From Deltaproteobacteria bacterium UBA4427 (GTDB lineage Bacteria; Myxococcota_A; UBA9160; UBA4427), in contig DGPZ01000032.1 in assembly GCA_002390675.1 (NCBI GenBank), positions 1-27,701 on the forward strand: DNA of 27,701 nt. Direction: 5' to 3'. Positions within the stretch are counted from its first letter, which is position 1, and each line of letters opens with the position of its first letter. The notes below the pieces were generated by a model. The model had not been told where the DNA came from and made no database searches. It saw nothing but the letters and a program-made list of their open reading frames with translations. The position numbers and the translations under genes are program-made. Of the stretch, positions 19,281-27,020 are shown in pieces.

Positions 19281-22160
19281 ATGCTCGTTAGGCAACTCCT
19301 CCGAACGTGGAGTGCCGTTTCGGCCTTCGCAGTACTCTTGATTGGACTGCTTTGCGCCTTTGTCGCGCCAGGCCAAGCTCGCGCTCTAACTGAAGCTCGC
19401 GCATGGCAGGACACGCTCGACCGCGTGGCTCCCGCAGTAGTCGTGCTGCGGATTAGTTCGACGCGAAGCTTCGATGATTCAGGGGCGGGGACGTCGACGG
19501 CGACGGGTTTCGTAGTGGATGCGAAGCGCGGACTCATCTTGACGAATCGGCACGTCGTGACGCCGGGCCCGGTCGTTGCGGAGGCGGTCTTTCAGAACAA
19601 TGAAGAAGTGTCTGTCCAAGCGGTTTACCGCGACCCTGTTCACGATTTCGGCCTTTTTCGATACGACCCCAAAGACGTGCGCTTCATCGAGACGGGAGAG
19701 CTGGCTCTCGCACCAGAGCGCGCTCGGGTCGGGACCGAAATCCGAGTCGTTGGGAATGATGCCGGTGAGAAGCTCTCGATTTTGTCGGGAACCATCGCGC
19801 GGCTGGATCGCGATGCGCCGGAATACGGGCGAACGTCGTTCAACGACTTCAATACGTTTTATATACAGGCAGCCTCCGGTACTTCGGGAGGATCCTCAGG
19901 CTCGCCAGTGATCGACATCGATGGCCAAGTCATCGCATTGAATGCCGGCGGTAAGCGGATGGCCGCGTCGAGCTACTACCTGCCGCTCAATCGTGTGAAG
20001 CGGGCCCTCGAGTTGGTGAAGGCAGGCAAGCCGATCACGCGCGGCACGATCCAGACGGTGCTCGCACATCTGCCTTTTGATGAAGTTCGCCGTCTTGGCC
20101 TTCAGGAGGACACCGAGGCGCAAATCCGAGCGGTATTTCCTGAAGGGACCGGCATGATCGTGGTACGCCAGGTCGTGCCCAGTGGCCCCGCAGAGGGCTT
20201 ACTGCACGTGGGAGATGTCGTTGTTGGAGTTGAAGGGGAGGCCGTGAATGCGTTCCTGCCGATCGAGGCGCTGCTGGATGCACGCGTTGGCGGAAAAATC
20301 GCACTCGATATCGAACGTGGCGGAGCTCCCATGAGTGTTGAACTCGCGGTTGAGGATCTGCATGCGATTTCTCCGGACCGCTATCTAGAATACGCAGGTG
20401 GCGTGCTGAACCCGCTCTCGTATCACCAGGCTCGCAATGCCTCGGTTCCGGTCGAAGGTGTCTATGTGGCGAGCAGCGGTTATGCGTTGAGCCGGGCAGG
20501 GGTCCCGCGCCGGGCCGTGATCACGGAGATCGCGGGGCAGGCGACACCGACTCTCGAGCGCTTCGAAGAGGTGCTTTCGTCGCAGCCGCACGATGCACGA
20601 TTGTTAGTGCGATTTTTTCTTTTGTCACAGCCGAGGGCGCCTGCGGTGGCGCTCCTTCGTAACGATCGCCGCTGGTTTTCTATGCGGCAATGCCGCCGTG
20701 ACGACAGCACAGGGCGATGGCCATGCGAAGATTCTGTTGCCGCGCCGGCCGCCGAGGCGCCCGAAGGCGGGGAGACCGCATTCGAACTAGAAGGGCCCTG
20801 GGCGGTGAAACGAGTCGCACCCTCGCTCGTGATGGTTTCCGCGTCAATCGCATACCGACTCGATGGGGTCCACGGCGAACAATTTCATGGGGCTGGGCTG
20901 ATCGTCGACAAGGAACGAGGATTAGTTGTCGTTGATCGGGAGACGGTGCCAATCGCTTTGGCAGATCTTAACCTCACCTTCAACGGATCCGTCGAAGTGC
21001 CTGGGGAGCTTGTCTATTTGCACCCGGAACGAAATCTCGCGGTCGTGCGCTACGACCCTGCCCTAATTGGAGATACACCGGTTCGAGAGGCAACGATTCG
21101 CGAAGTGGATCTCGAAGTCGGCGACGACGTCTGGCTTGTGGGCTTAACGGGGACTGAGCGTATAGTTTCGCGCCGTACTCGGATCGCACGGAGGGAGCCG
21201 ATCAGCCTTGGCCTAACGCACCCGCCGCGATTCCGCGAAGCGAATCTAGAGGTGGCTTCAGTCGAAGATGCCGCGCAAACGGTCGGTGGAGTGCTTGTCG
21301 ACGGCTTCGGACGCGTATTGTCCTTCTGGGCATCGTTCTCCATGGGGAGCGGCAGCGCGAACGACGGGTTCTTTGGCGGCATCCCCAGCTACCACATTCG
21401 ACGGATGATTGATCCGCTTAAGCGCGGTGAGCCGGTGGCTTGGCACTCACTCGGCCTTGAACTCGAACCGCTCACCCTCGCGTCTGCACGCGATAGGGGG
21501 CTCTCCGAGAAGCAGGCGCGAAGGCTTGAAGGACACGATCCCAAGACGAAGCGCGTGATGTCCGTTGTTCGCCGAACGAAGGGTATGCCGGGCGAAAATC
21601 TCTTTCGCGAAGGTGACCTGGTTTTGGCGCTCGACGGCGAGCCCGTGAGTCGAATACGTGATCTCGTTAGGCTGACACGAGGCGGTCGCTTCGAGGTTCA
21701 GATTCTTCGCGATGGCCAAGAAGAGACCCTCGAGGTTGAGCCCTCGCTCATGAGCGGGGAGGGCACGACACGTGCTGTGCTGTGGGCGGGTGCATTATTG
21801 CAGGCACCTCATCCAGCTCTTGCTTCGCAATACGGTATCGCCAAGGGTGGGGTCTACGTATCGCGCCATTGGTTTGGTGCACCTTCGACGCGGTACGGCG
21901 TGGAAGCCACCAGCCGAATCGTCAAAGTCGATGGTCAGCCGGCCGCGGATCTCGATGCGTTCCTCTCTATCGTTTCAGGCAAAAAGGACCGGGATGCGGT
22001 TAGGCTCGACACTTTGGATTTGGATGGAAAACCCGGCGTGATCACACTCAAGCTGGATCTTGAGTACTGGCCCACCTTTGAGTTGCTTCGCGAAAAGGGC
22101 GTATGGAAGCGAATCAGTCGGCGCGAAAAATCCGCCGCGGTCAGTGTGGCAGAACGTTAG
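19281..22160 (+). CDS. Exported tandem HtrA serine protease, Nma111-type
   Basis: A probable periplasmic protease of 959 residues. Residues 1-36 form a signal peptide or anchor (basic start, hydrophobic stretch, AQARA-like end as PGQARA). The first half is a trypsin-fold domain with H91 in LTNRHVV, D122 in PVHDFGLF and S206 in GGSSGSPV, then a PDZ domain. The second half repeats the layout, but the matching positions are E554 (VVDRETVP), N585 (ERNLAVVRYDP) and no serine (QTVGGVLVDG), so it looks like a pseudoprotease with further PDZ-like modules. This order, and the near-identical blocks around H, D and S, match fungal Nma111/Ynm3 more than DegP. ATG 19281 is chosen over TTG 19278. A GST-like gene follows within 50 bases. 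Confidence 0.88.
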   Translation: MLVRQLLRTWSAVSAFAVLLIGLLCAFVAPGQARALTEARAWQDTLDRVAPAVVVLRISSTRSFDDSGAGTSTATGFVVDAKRGLILTNRHVVTPGPVVAEAVFQNNEEVSVQAVYRDPVHDFGLFRYDPKDVRFIETGELALAPERARVGTEIRVVGNDAGEKLSILSGTIARLDRDAPEYGRTSFNDFNTFYIQAASGTSGGSSGSPVIDIDGQVIALNAGGKRMAASSYYLPLNRVKRALELVKAGKPITRGTIQTVLAHLPFDEVRRLGLQEDTEAQIRAVFPEGTGMIVVRQVVPSGPAEGLLHVGDVVVGVEGEAVNAFLPIEALLDARVGGKIALDIERGGAPMSVELAVEDLHAISPDRYLEYAGGVLNPLSYHQARNASVPVEGVYVASSGYALSRAGVPRRAVITEIAGQATPTLERFEEVLSSQPHDARLLVRFFLLSQPRAPAVALLRNDRRWFSMRQCRRDDSTGRWPCEDSVAAPAAEAPEGGETAFELEGPWAVKRVAPSLVMVSASIAYRLDGVHGEQFHGAGLIVDKERGLVVVDRETVPIALADLNLTFNGSVEVPGELVYLHPERNLAVVRYDPALIGDTPVREATIREVDLEVGDDVWLVGLTGTERIVSRRTRIARREPISLGLTHPPRFREANLEVASVEDAAQTVGGVLVDGFGRVLSFWASFSMGSGSANDGFFGGIPSYHIRRMIDPLKRGEPVAWHSLGLELEPLTLASARDRGLSEKQARRLEGHDPKTKRVMSVVRRTKGMPGENLFREGDLVLALDGEPVSRIRDLVRLTRGGRFEVQILRDGQEETLEVEPSLMSGEGTTRAVLWAGALLQAPHPALASQYGIAKGGVYVSRHWFGAPSTRYGVEATSRIVKVDGQPAADLDAFLSIVSGKKDRDAVRLDTLDLDGKPGVITLKLDLEYWPTFELLREKGVWKRISRREKSAAVSVAER

Positions 22161-22209
22161 GTGTCCGCGAAAGAGCTGAGAAAAACGAGAGAAAAGAGGG
22201 ATATGAACG

Positions 22210-22911
22210 ATGAGCTTCTTTGATATCGCGACCGCATCGACCACAACAATCCTGCGCGGTGGTCTCGGAATGTCCACACGCTCCGTCGGCCCCCGTCCCG
22301 AGCAGAATCTCGAGATCTATGAGTTTGAGGGCTGTCCATTCTGCCGAAAAGCGCGCGAAGCACTTTCGATACTCGACCTCGAGGCGGATGTGAAACCATG
22401 CCCCAAGCGAGGAAGCCGCTTTCGAGATCCGCTCGTCGAGCGCGGGGGAAAGGCTCAATTCCCTTACTTGATCGACCCTAATACCGGCAAAGAAATGTAC
22501 GAATCAGGGGATATTGTCGACTACCTCTTCGCGCAGTACGGATCCGGCCCGGCCCCTGCGGCTCTCCGTGGGGGTGCAATCGCGACGCTCGCGGTCGTTG
22601 CTTCCGGCGTCGGCCGAGGCAAGGCAGGGTCCTTTATGAGGCCTTCCAAGGCGCCTGCGAAGCCGCTCGAACTATTTAGCTTCGAGGCCTCGCCATTCTG
22701 CCGTCTCGTCCGTGAGACGTTATGTGAGCTCGAACTTCCGTACTTGCTCCACAACGTCGCCAAGGGCAGTGCTCGTCGAGACGCGTTCGTCGAGCTCTCC
22801 GGCAAGATGCAGGTGCCTTACCTAGTTGACCCAAATACTGGGATCGAAATGTTCGAGAGCGCCGACATCATCGCCTACTTGGAGGCGACGTATGGATTGG
22901 CCGGTGACTGA
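22210..22911 (+). CDS. Tandem GST-N / glutaredoxin-like domain protein
   Basis: A 233-residue protein with two thioredoxin-fold GST N-terminal-like domains at about 34-112 and 152-230. Each contains a PYL(I/V)DPNTG block after the active-site turn and a matching E(S)xDI(V/I)xYL ending. The first has C42-P-F-C45; the second has S161-P-F-C164, so only the first keeps a dithiol. A short Gly/Ala/Val-rich hydrophobic linker lies between. No GST C-terminal helical domain is present. Glutathione-linked reduction or a redox-sensor role is plausible but not shown. It lies 49 bases after the protease gene with an AAGAGGG ribosome binding site, so it may be co-transcribed. Confidence 0.8.
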   Translation: MSFFDIATASTTTILRGGLGMSTRSVGPRPEQNLEIYEFEGCPFCRKAREALSILDLEADVKPCPKRGSRFRDPLVERGGKAQFPYLIDPNTGKEMYESGDIVDYLFAQYGSGPAPAALRGGAIATLAVVASGVGRGKAGSFMRPSKAPAKPLELFSFEASPFCRLVRETLCELELPYLLHNVAKGSARRDAFVELSGKMQVPYLVDPNTGIEMFESADIIAYLEATYGLAGD

Positions 22912-22927
22912 CTGCGGCGCGCTGTGG

Positions 22928-22954
22928 CGAAATGCGGCGCTCAGGAGCGTTTCG
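22928..22954. terminator. Candidate bidirectional terminator between GST-like gene and mgtE
   Basis: CGAAA (22928-22932) and TTTCG (22950-22954) enclose CGCT-CAGG-AGCG (22938-22949), with an unpaired TGCGG on the left side. It lies in the 50-base gap between convergent genes and has A- and T-rich arms in both directions. Confidence 0.35.
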
Positions 22955-22961
22955 AGCCTGG

Positions 22962-24317
22962 CTAAGCGATCCGGTCCAAGAGGAGCGTTGCGATGCCCAA
23001 GAACGAAAAGAAACCGAGGGCATCTGCGGCAAACGTGACCAGGATTCCTGAGCCTAACGCCGGATCCTGACCCATAGCCTTGAGGAGCAGGGGAACCGCT
23101 GCGCCTACGAGGCTTGCGGTGACCATGGTGACAATCATGGCCAGGAAGAGGACAAGACCCATGTACAGGTTGCCGTGGAGTAGGTAGGCGATTGCGCCGC
23201 TGATGACTCCGGCGGCGCTGCCGACAACTAGCCCGACGAACATTTCTTTTCCGACGGCGCGCATTCCACTCGAGAACTCGATTTCGCCGAGGGCAATGGC
23301 GCGGGTAATCACGGTGAGAGTTTGGATGCCACCGTTTCCGCCGATTCCGGCAACGACGGGTAAGAAGATCGCGAGGCTGACCATTCGATCTAGAGTGCCT
23401 TCGAAGACGCCAACTATGGCGCCGGCGCCGAAGGCGGTGCACAGGTTCACGAGCATCCAGGGCAGTCGTTTACTAATTGAGACCCGGGCTGAAGTGAAAA
23501 TGCGATCCTCTTCGGAGAGGCCGGCCAGGTTGTAGATGTCCTGGGTCGCTTCTTCCGTAATGACGTCGATCACGTCATCGACGGTAATCACGCCGAGCAT
23601 AGTGCCGTCGACATCTGTTACGGGAATGGCGAGGAGGTCATAGCGGGCGACCAAGCCGGCGACTTCCTCCTGGTCTGCATCAGGCGGCGTCGAGAGCATT
23701 TCGCGAATCGCAAGCTCTCTAACGGGGGTCTCAGGTTGTGCCGTCACTAAACGGCGAATCGGAACGACACCCGTTAGGCGTTGGAGTTCGTCTACGACGT
23801 AGAGATAGAGGATGGCGTCGCTGCCATTGATACCCGAGGCGCGCAGGGACTCTATCGCTTCCTGCGCTGTCATTTTCTCATCGAGGGCAGAGAAGTTCGT
23901 CGTCATAGCGCGGCCGGCGCTACGCGGGGGGTAGAGCTCTGCGTGTCGAAGTTCTTCGCGCCGGGCGACCGGAAGGTGCTGCATGACGACGGAGCGTCGT
24001 TCCTCTGGGATCGCATCGACCAGTTCGAGCATGTCGTCGAGCTCAAGACGATTCAGAACGTCCGCCAGTCGCTGGTCCGAGATCGAGTCGATAATCTCGG
24101 GGAGTAGCTCCGGCGGAAGCTCGGTGAGCATGGTCGCGGCGCGGTGATGCTTAAATAGGAGGTCAATGACGATTCGGATTTCGTCAGGGGTGAGATCCGA
24201 GAGAAGGGGGCCCAGATCCGCGGGATGGATCTTCTGGAGCAACTTCTCAGCACGGAAATGTGCTCCTGTCTTGAGTAGACGACGTAGGACTCGGGTTGTG
24301 ACGACGGGCTGAGCCAT
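22962..24317 (-). CDS. mgtE: MgtE-family magnesium transporter
   Basis: A dimeric inner-membrane Mg2+ channel/transporter. The N-terminal superhelical MgtE_N domain covers about residues 10-130 (HPADLGPLLSDLT). Two CBS domains follow at about 140-255 (LYVVDELQRLTGVVPIRRLV, then VTDVDGTMLGVITVDDVIDV). Together these sense cytosolic Mg2+ and close the pore. Five hydrophobic segments make up the C-terminal pore domain, including VVAGIGGNGGIQTLTVITRAIALGE, whose conserved Gly-Gly-Asn loop lines the selectivity region. The length of 451 is standard. AGGG lies six bases before the ATG on this strand. It is the only major gene on the - strand. No M-box riboswitch motif was recognised upstream. Confidence 0.93.
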   Translation of the reverse strand: MAQPVVTTRVLRRLLKTGAHFRAEKLLQKIHPADLGPLLSDLTPDEIRIVIDLLFKHHRAATMLTELPPELLPEIIDSISDQRLADVLNRLELDDMLELVDAIPEERRSVVMQHLPVARREELRHAELYPPRSAGRAMTTNFSALDEKMTAQEAIESLRASGINGSDAILYLYVVDELQRLTGVVPIRRLVTAQPETPVRELAIREMLSTPPDADQEEVAGLVARYDLLAIPVTDVDGTMLGVITVDDVIDVITEEATQDIYNLAGLSEEDRIFTSARVSISKRLPWMLVNLCTAFGAGAIVGVFEGTLDRMVSLAIFLPVVAGIGGNGGIQTLTVITRAIALGEIEFSSGMRAVGKEMFVGLVVGSAAGVISGAIAYLLHGNLYMGLVLFLAMIVTMVTASLVGAAVPLLLKAMGQDPALGSGILVTFAADALGFFSFLGIATLLLDRIA

Positions 24318-24636
24318 CTTTTCCCTTCCTCGTCCGGCGGCGGCGCGGGCATTTATAAAACGGAGGCGACGCGGGGGGCTCGACTGCGGCCGCGAGGCGG
24401 TGTGCTTCCCTGAGCGTCCAAGGGGTTACCCCAGATCGAGTTGGGCTTCTACCCCGATGCGGCCCTCCGGGCTCCCGGAGAAATTGACCGGGCTAGGCCA
24501 GCATAATTCGAGCCCAATTCGATTATTCGATCAGCAGTGCTCAAGCTTGCCGCCAAGTTGCCGATCTAGGAAGTACTCTTGACGGGAATCACTATTTCCC
24601 GAGCAGTATTCACCTGAACAGCGACTAGGGGAAATA
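24318..24636. other. Divergent intergenic region between mgtE and an HprK-like gene
   Basis: This 319-bp region separates two divergent genes and must hold both promoters. On the - strand a TATAAA-like box (24353-24358) lies about 36 bases before mgtE without a clear -35. On the + strand, TACTCT at 24574-24579 lies 57 bases before the next gene. Hairpins at 24422-24432 (GGGG-TTA-CCCC) and 24465-24480 (CTCCGG-GCTC-CCGGAG) and three ATTCGA copies fill the middle. Confidence 0.4.
24506..24530. repeat. Three short ATTCGA direct repeats
   Basis: ATTCGA occurs at 24506-24511, 24517-24522 and 24525-24530; the first two copies are extended to AATTCGA. They form a local AT-rich patch in the divergent promoter region, about half-way between the two starts, where an operator could lie. 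Confidence 0.35.
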
Positions 24637-25527
24637 ATGGCGAGAACGCGGCTACGAGGGCTCGAAATCGGCGGAATTCAACTCGGGATCGAAGTTCCCG
24701 AGACCTTCGAGTGGGAGTGGCCTGAATCGCCCGTCTCGGAATTTCAGTGTCTTCCGCGTGAGCCCGAAGTGCATATCGGTCTTAGGGTCGATACCCCCGG
24801 TAACCACGACCTTGGCGGTGAACGCTATTCGGTTGGCGCTTGGACTTTCGAAGTAGCTCGCCACGGACGTGATTGGATCTTGGGATTATCTAAAGGAGGG
24901 TGCCGCGCTCAGCTCGCACACTTCGATCGAGAATTTCAGACGGGTGAGATCATAGTCGCCCCGGAAATGGCTGCAAAGCGCACGTATCCCCTGCGCGGTC
25001 CGATCGACGAATGGATCGTGCTTCATCGAACGGTGGCCCGAGGTGGACTTTTTTTGACAGGCAGTGCCATGGCGCTTGATGGGAAAGCCATTATTCAGCT
25101 AGGCGAGCCCGAGTCAGTTGGCGGTAGACGATCGGGTAAGGCGTCGACATCTTTGTTAGGGCGGAGTTCACTGCTTCTCCGCGAAGAACGAGAACAGCTG
25201 CGACTGTTCCGAACACCGTGGACGGATTCGATCGACCCACGACTTTCCTTCGAATCTCGCGTCGCGGAATTGCAGCGAACTCAAGAATTCGAACTGGCGT
25301 TTAGAGATCAGCTCGACCCGGCCGACGCCGCAGATCTACTCGTCACCCATGCGGTCGTTCCGTTATGCGACGATGCACTTCTTGATCGAGTGCTTCTAAA
25401 TGCCCAGCGAATCGCACAGGGGACCCGCGTCGTCGATCTGGGTGCTGCTACGGCGACAGATGCTCCTATGGCGTGGCAGTCGACGCAAATGCAGTCTGCC
25501 TTCGCGCCTCCGCGAGGTGGGCTTTAG
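24637..25527 (+). CDS. HPr-kinase/PEPCK-like domain protein with altered P-loop
   Basis: I do not recognise this 296-residue protein as a named gene. Its layout resembles small HprK/PEPCK-like kinases. There is a beta-rich N-terminal half, then an LHRTVARGGLFLTGSAMALDGKAIIQLG block where relatives have L-H-A-S-A and a P-loop strand. The expected GxxxxGK(S/T) appears as GGRRSGKAST, with Ala after the Lys. FRTPW follows later, where relatives have a G-T-P-W motif, and the C-terminus is helical. It could be a diverged or non-catalytic member that binds a nucleotide or peptide. GGGG at six bases gives a good ribosome binding site. It stands alone, with gaps of about 300 bases on both sides. Confidence 0.5.
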   Translation: MARTRLRGLEIGGIQLGIEVPETFEWEWPESPVSEFQCLPREPEVHIGLRVDTPGNHDLGGERYSVGAWTFEVARHGRDWILGLSKGGCRAQLAHFDREFQTGEIIVAPEMAAKRTYPLRGPIDEWIVLHRTVARGGLFLTGSAMALDGKAIIQLGEPESVGGRRSGKASTSLLGRSSLLLREEREQLRLFRTPWTDSIDPRLSFESRVAELQRTQEFELAFRDQLDPADAADLLVTHAVVPLCDDALLDRVLLNAQRIAQGTRVVDLGAATATDAPMAWQSTQMQSAFAPPRGGL

Positions 25528-25827
25528 GCAATATCAATGCTTCAGGGGGCGCATAGCCCATGGATTTGACCCGTTTTGTGTCGACTTCACTCAGAGGCAG
25601 AAAAACCTCCACTGGGGGTGCTTCACCCGTTGCGTCCACTTCCGATCGGAGGTTCCTTCGAGCGCGTCCACTCGGGAGTACGCGGGCTATCGGAGGCACT
25701 CACCTTACGATTGGAATCATCCTTTCTGCCATGAGGGACTCTCGTTGACCTGGTACTTCTGAAGACGGGACCATGATGTGGAATGGCGCACGTGCTGGCC
25801 AAGCATGTGTGGTGAAGGGAAGCCGTT
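25528..25827 (+). other. 300-bp intergenic region before khpA
   Basis: No supported gene. A 62-codon frame at 25560-25748 has no recognisable family, and a 77-codon frame on the other strand overlaps the preceding gene. A small GGGTG-CTT-CACCC hairpin lies at 25616-25628. TTGACC at 25745 has no matching -10 at normal spacing. Confidence 0.4.
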
Positions 25828-26064
25828 ATGATGAAGCAGCTGATCGAAGACATTGTTAAGGCCTTAGTTGATCAACCGGATGAAGTGCAGATCAAGGAAA
25901 TGGTCGGAGAACATGCGCATGTTCTCGAGCTCACCGTGTCCAAGGCAGACTTGGGAAAGGTGATCGGGAAAGGTGGGGCGCACGCCTCCGCTATTCGTAC
26001 CCTGATGGCCGCTGCCAGCGGCAAAGAAAAGAAGCGCTATATCCTCGAAATCATCGAGTATTAG
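25828..26064 (+). CDS. khpA: KhpA-type KH-domain RNA-binding protein
   Basis: A 78-residue single KH domain protein with the GxxG nucleic-acid loop as IGKGG (in LGKVIGKGGAHASAIRTLM) after an N-terminal LIEDIVKALVDQPDEV helix. This is the YlqC/KhpA family, a cytoplasmic RNA-binding protein that in Gram-positives pairs with KhpB and affects translation and cell division. In many genomes it lies between rpsP and rimM; here it stands alone beside small ribosome-linked genes. Two adjacent ATG codons (25828, 25831) follow an AAGGGAAG ribosome binding site; the second is an equally possible start. Confidence 0.88.
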   Translation: MMKQLIEDIVKALVDQPDEVQIKEMVGEHAHVLELTVSKADLGKVIGKGGAHASAIRTLMAAASGKEKKRYILEIIEY

Positions 26065-26236
26065 GTTCGACTCCCCTCCGCTGGCTCTTGGAGTAAGGTT
26101 TAGACACCTGTCACAGGCTTCCGGTGTGAGGCCGTCTTTTCGCGCATCGAATGCACTTGGGATTCGGCACTCACCGACCGATAACCACGCTGGGTTGACG
26201 CGATTTAGAACGTCGATCTCAGGAGGTCGACGGTCG

Positions 26237-26749
26237 ATGCAAGGTGAAATAGGGATAGTTGAGGCGCCGGGAAGCCCTGGACGTCAGGCGCTTGCGCCAG
26301 AAGCACAAAGGCTTTTCGATGAGGGCCGAGCCGCCCTCGACTCGAACCGAGTTTCTGAGGCGCTGGAGTCATTGCGCCAAGCGAGTGCAGAGGCCCCTGA
26401 ACACCCACAGATTCAATCCTTTCTGGGGCTCGCTGTCGCTCGTTCCGATAGTGCATTCAGCGAAGCGCGCACGCTCTGCGAAGATGCGGCGAGTCAGGAA
26501 TTTTTCAATCCAGAGCTCTATTTGAATCTGGCAAAGGTTTACTTGCACTTCGGTCGGCGTTCTGAGGCTCTCCGCTATCTGCGCCGAGGACAGATGATCG
26601 ATCCGGGACACGATGGGATCCAGAAGTCTTTATCCTCGCTTGGGAAGAGAGGACTCCCGGTCGTCCCCTTCTTGCCAAGGCGTCATCCGGTCAACCGGGC
26701 TCTCGGAGCCGCGCGAAGTCGCTTTGTGGGGGCGTTTTCTCGCGTATGA
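26237..26749 (+). CDS. Small TPR-repeat protein
   Basis: A 170-residue cytoplasmic protein without signal peptide. Roughly three tetratricopeptide-like helical pairs are visible from about residue 20 to 135, with typical spacing of Ala, Leu, Tyr and a Pro ending each repeat (EALESLRQASAEAPEHP, then PELYLNLAKVYLHFGRRSEA, then RGQMIDPGHDGIQKSL). The C-terminus is basic (LPRRHPVNRALGAARSRF). It probably mediates protein-protein contacts; the partner is unknown. ATG at 26237 is chosen because a full AGGAGGT lies nine bases upstream. An upstream in-frame start at 26126 would add 37 residues with no family character. Confidence 0.7.
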   Translation: MQGEIGIVEAPGSPGRQALAPEAQRLFDEGRAALDSNRVSEALESLRQASAEAPEHPQIQSFLGLAVARSDSAFSEARTLCEDAASQEFFNPELYLNLAKVYLHFGRRSEALRYLRRGQMIDPGHDGIQKSLSSLGKRGLPVVPFLPRRHPVNRALGAARSRFVGAFSRV

Positions 26750-26862
26750 TTGGCTGGCGCCATCGGCGCTGTTGATGGCTGTAGCGCGCCTCTCAGCTGT
26801 TCTCCATTCGTACATCCATTGTGATCATATTGGGGTGTGGATGGCGCGAAATCAGCGATTCC

Positions 26863-26891
26863 TTGACAGGGTCTCGGCAAATCTCTAAATA
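26863..26891 (+). promoter_or_regulatory. Sigma-70-like promoter of the bS22-like gene
   Basis: TTGACA (26863-26868, full -35 consensus) is followed after 17 bp by TAAATA (26886-26891) inside CTCTAAATATAC. The start of transcription would be near 26898, about 35 bases before the GTG start. This is the best -35 in the window and suggests strong expression, fitting a ribosomal protein. Confidence 0.65.
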
Positions 26892-26933
26892 TACGTCCGC
26901 TCCGCAATTGGCGCGGAGCAGGGAGAACAAAAC

Positions 26934-27020
26934 GTGGGCAGTGTTATCAAGAAGCGCCGCAAGAAGATGCGTAAGCATAAGCAGCGGAAGCTTTTGAGGC
27001 GACAACGACATAAGAAGTAG
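26934..27020 (+). CDS. bS22-like / AURKAIP1-COX24 family ribosomal mini-protein
   Basis: A 28-codon gene starting GTG after a GGGAG ribosome binding site. Its product starts MGSVIKKRRKKM, continues with RKHKQRKLLRRQRHKK and is almost entirely Lys/Arg. The MGSVIKKRRK(K/R)M start is shared with mycobacterial bS22, and RKLLRR is typical of AURKAIP1/COX24 domains, whose mitochondrial form is mS38. Such proteins bind rRNA in the small subunit near the inter-subunit face. The gene is easily missed because of its length, but the family match, promoter and ribosome binding site agree. It is five residues or more shorter than the mycobacterial protein. Confidence 0.85.
   Translation: MGSVIKKRRKKMRKHKQRKLLRRQRHKK

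Noticed and set aside
24318..24420. M-box (Mg2+) riboswitch upstream of mgtE
   Set aside because: The conserved M-box core could not be found on the - strand; only a TATAAA-like box is visible.
25560..25748. 62-codon + strand frame before khpA
   Set aside because: A GGGGG run lies about ten bases upstream, but composition is unremarkable, no family is recognised, and nothing else supports it.
26062..26085. GGTTCGACTCCC resembling a tRNA T-arm after khpA
   Set aside because: The five-base stem does not pair, it touches the khpA stop codon, and no anticodon or D-arm lies upstream.
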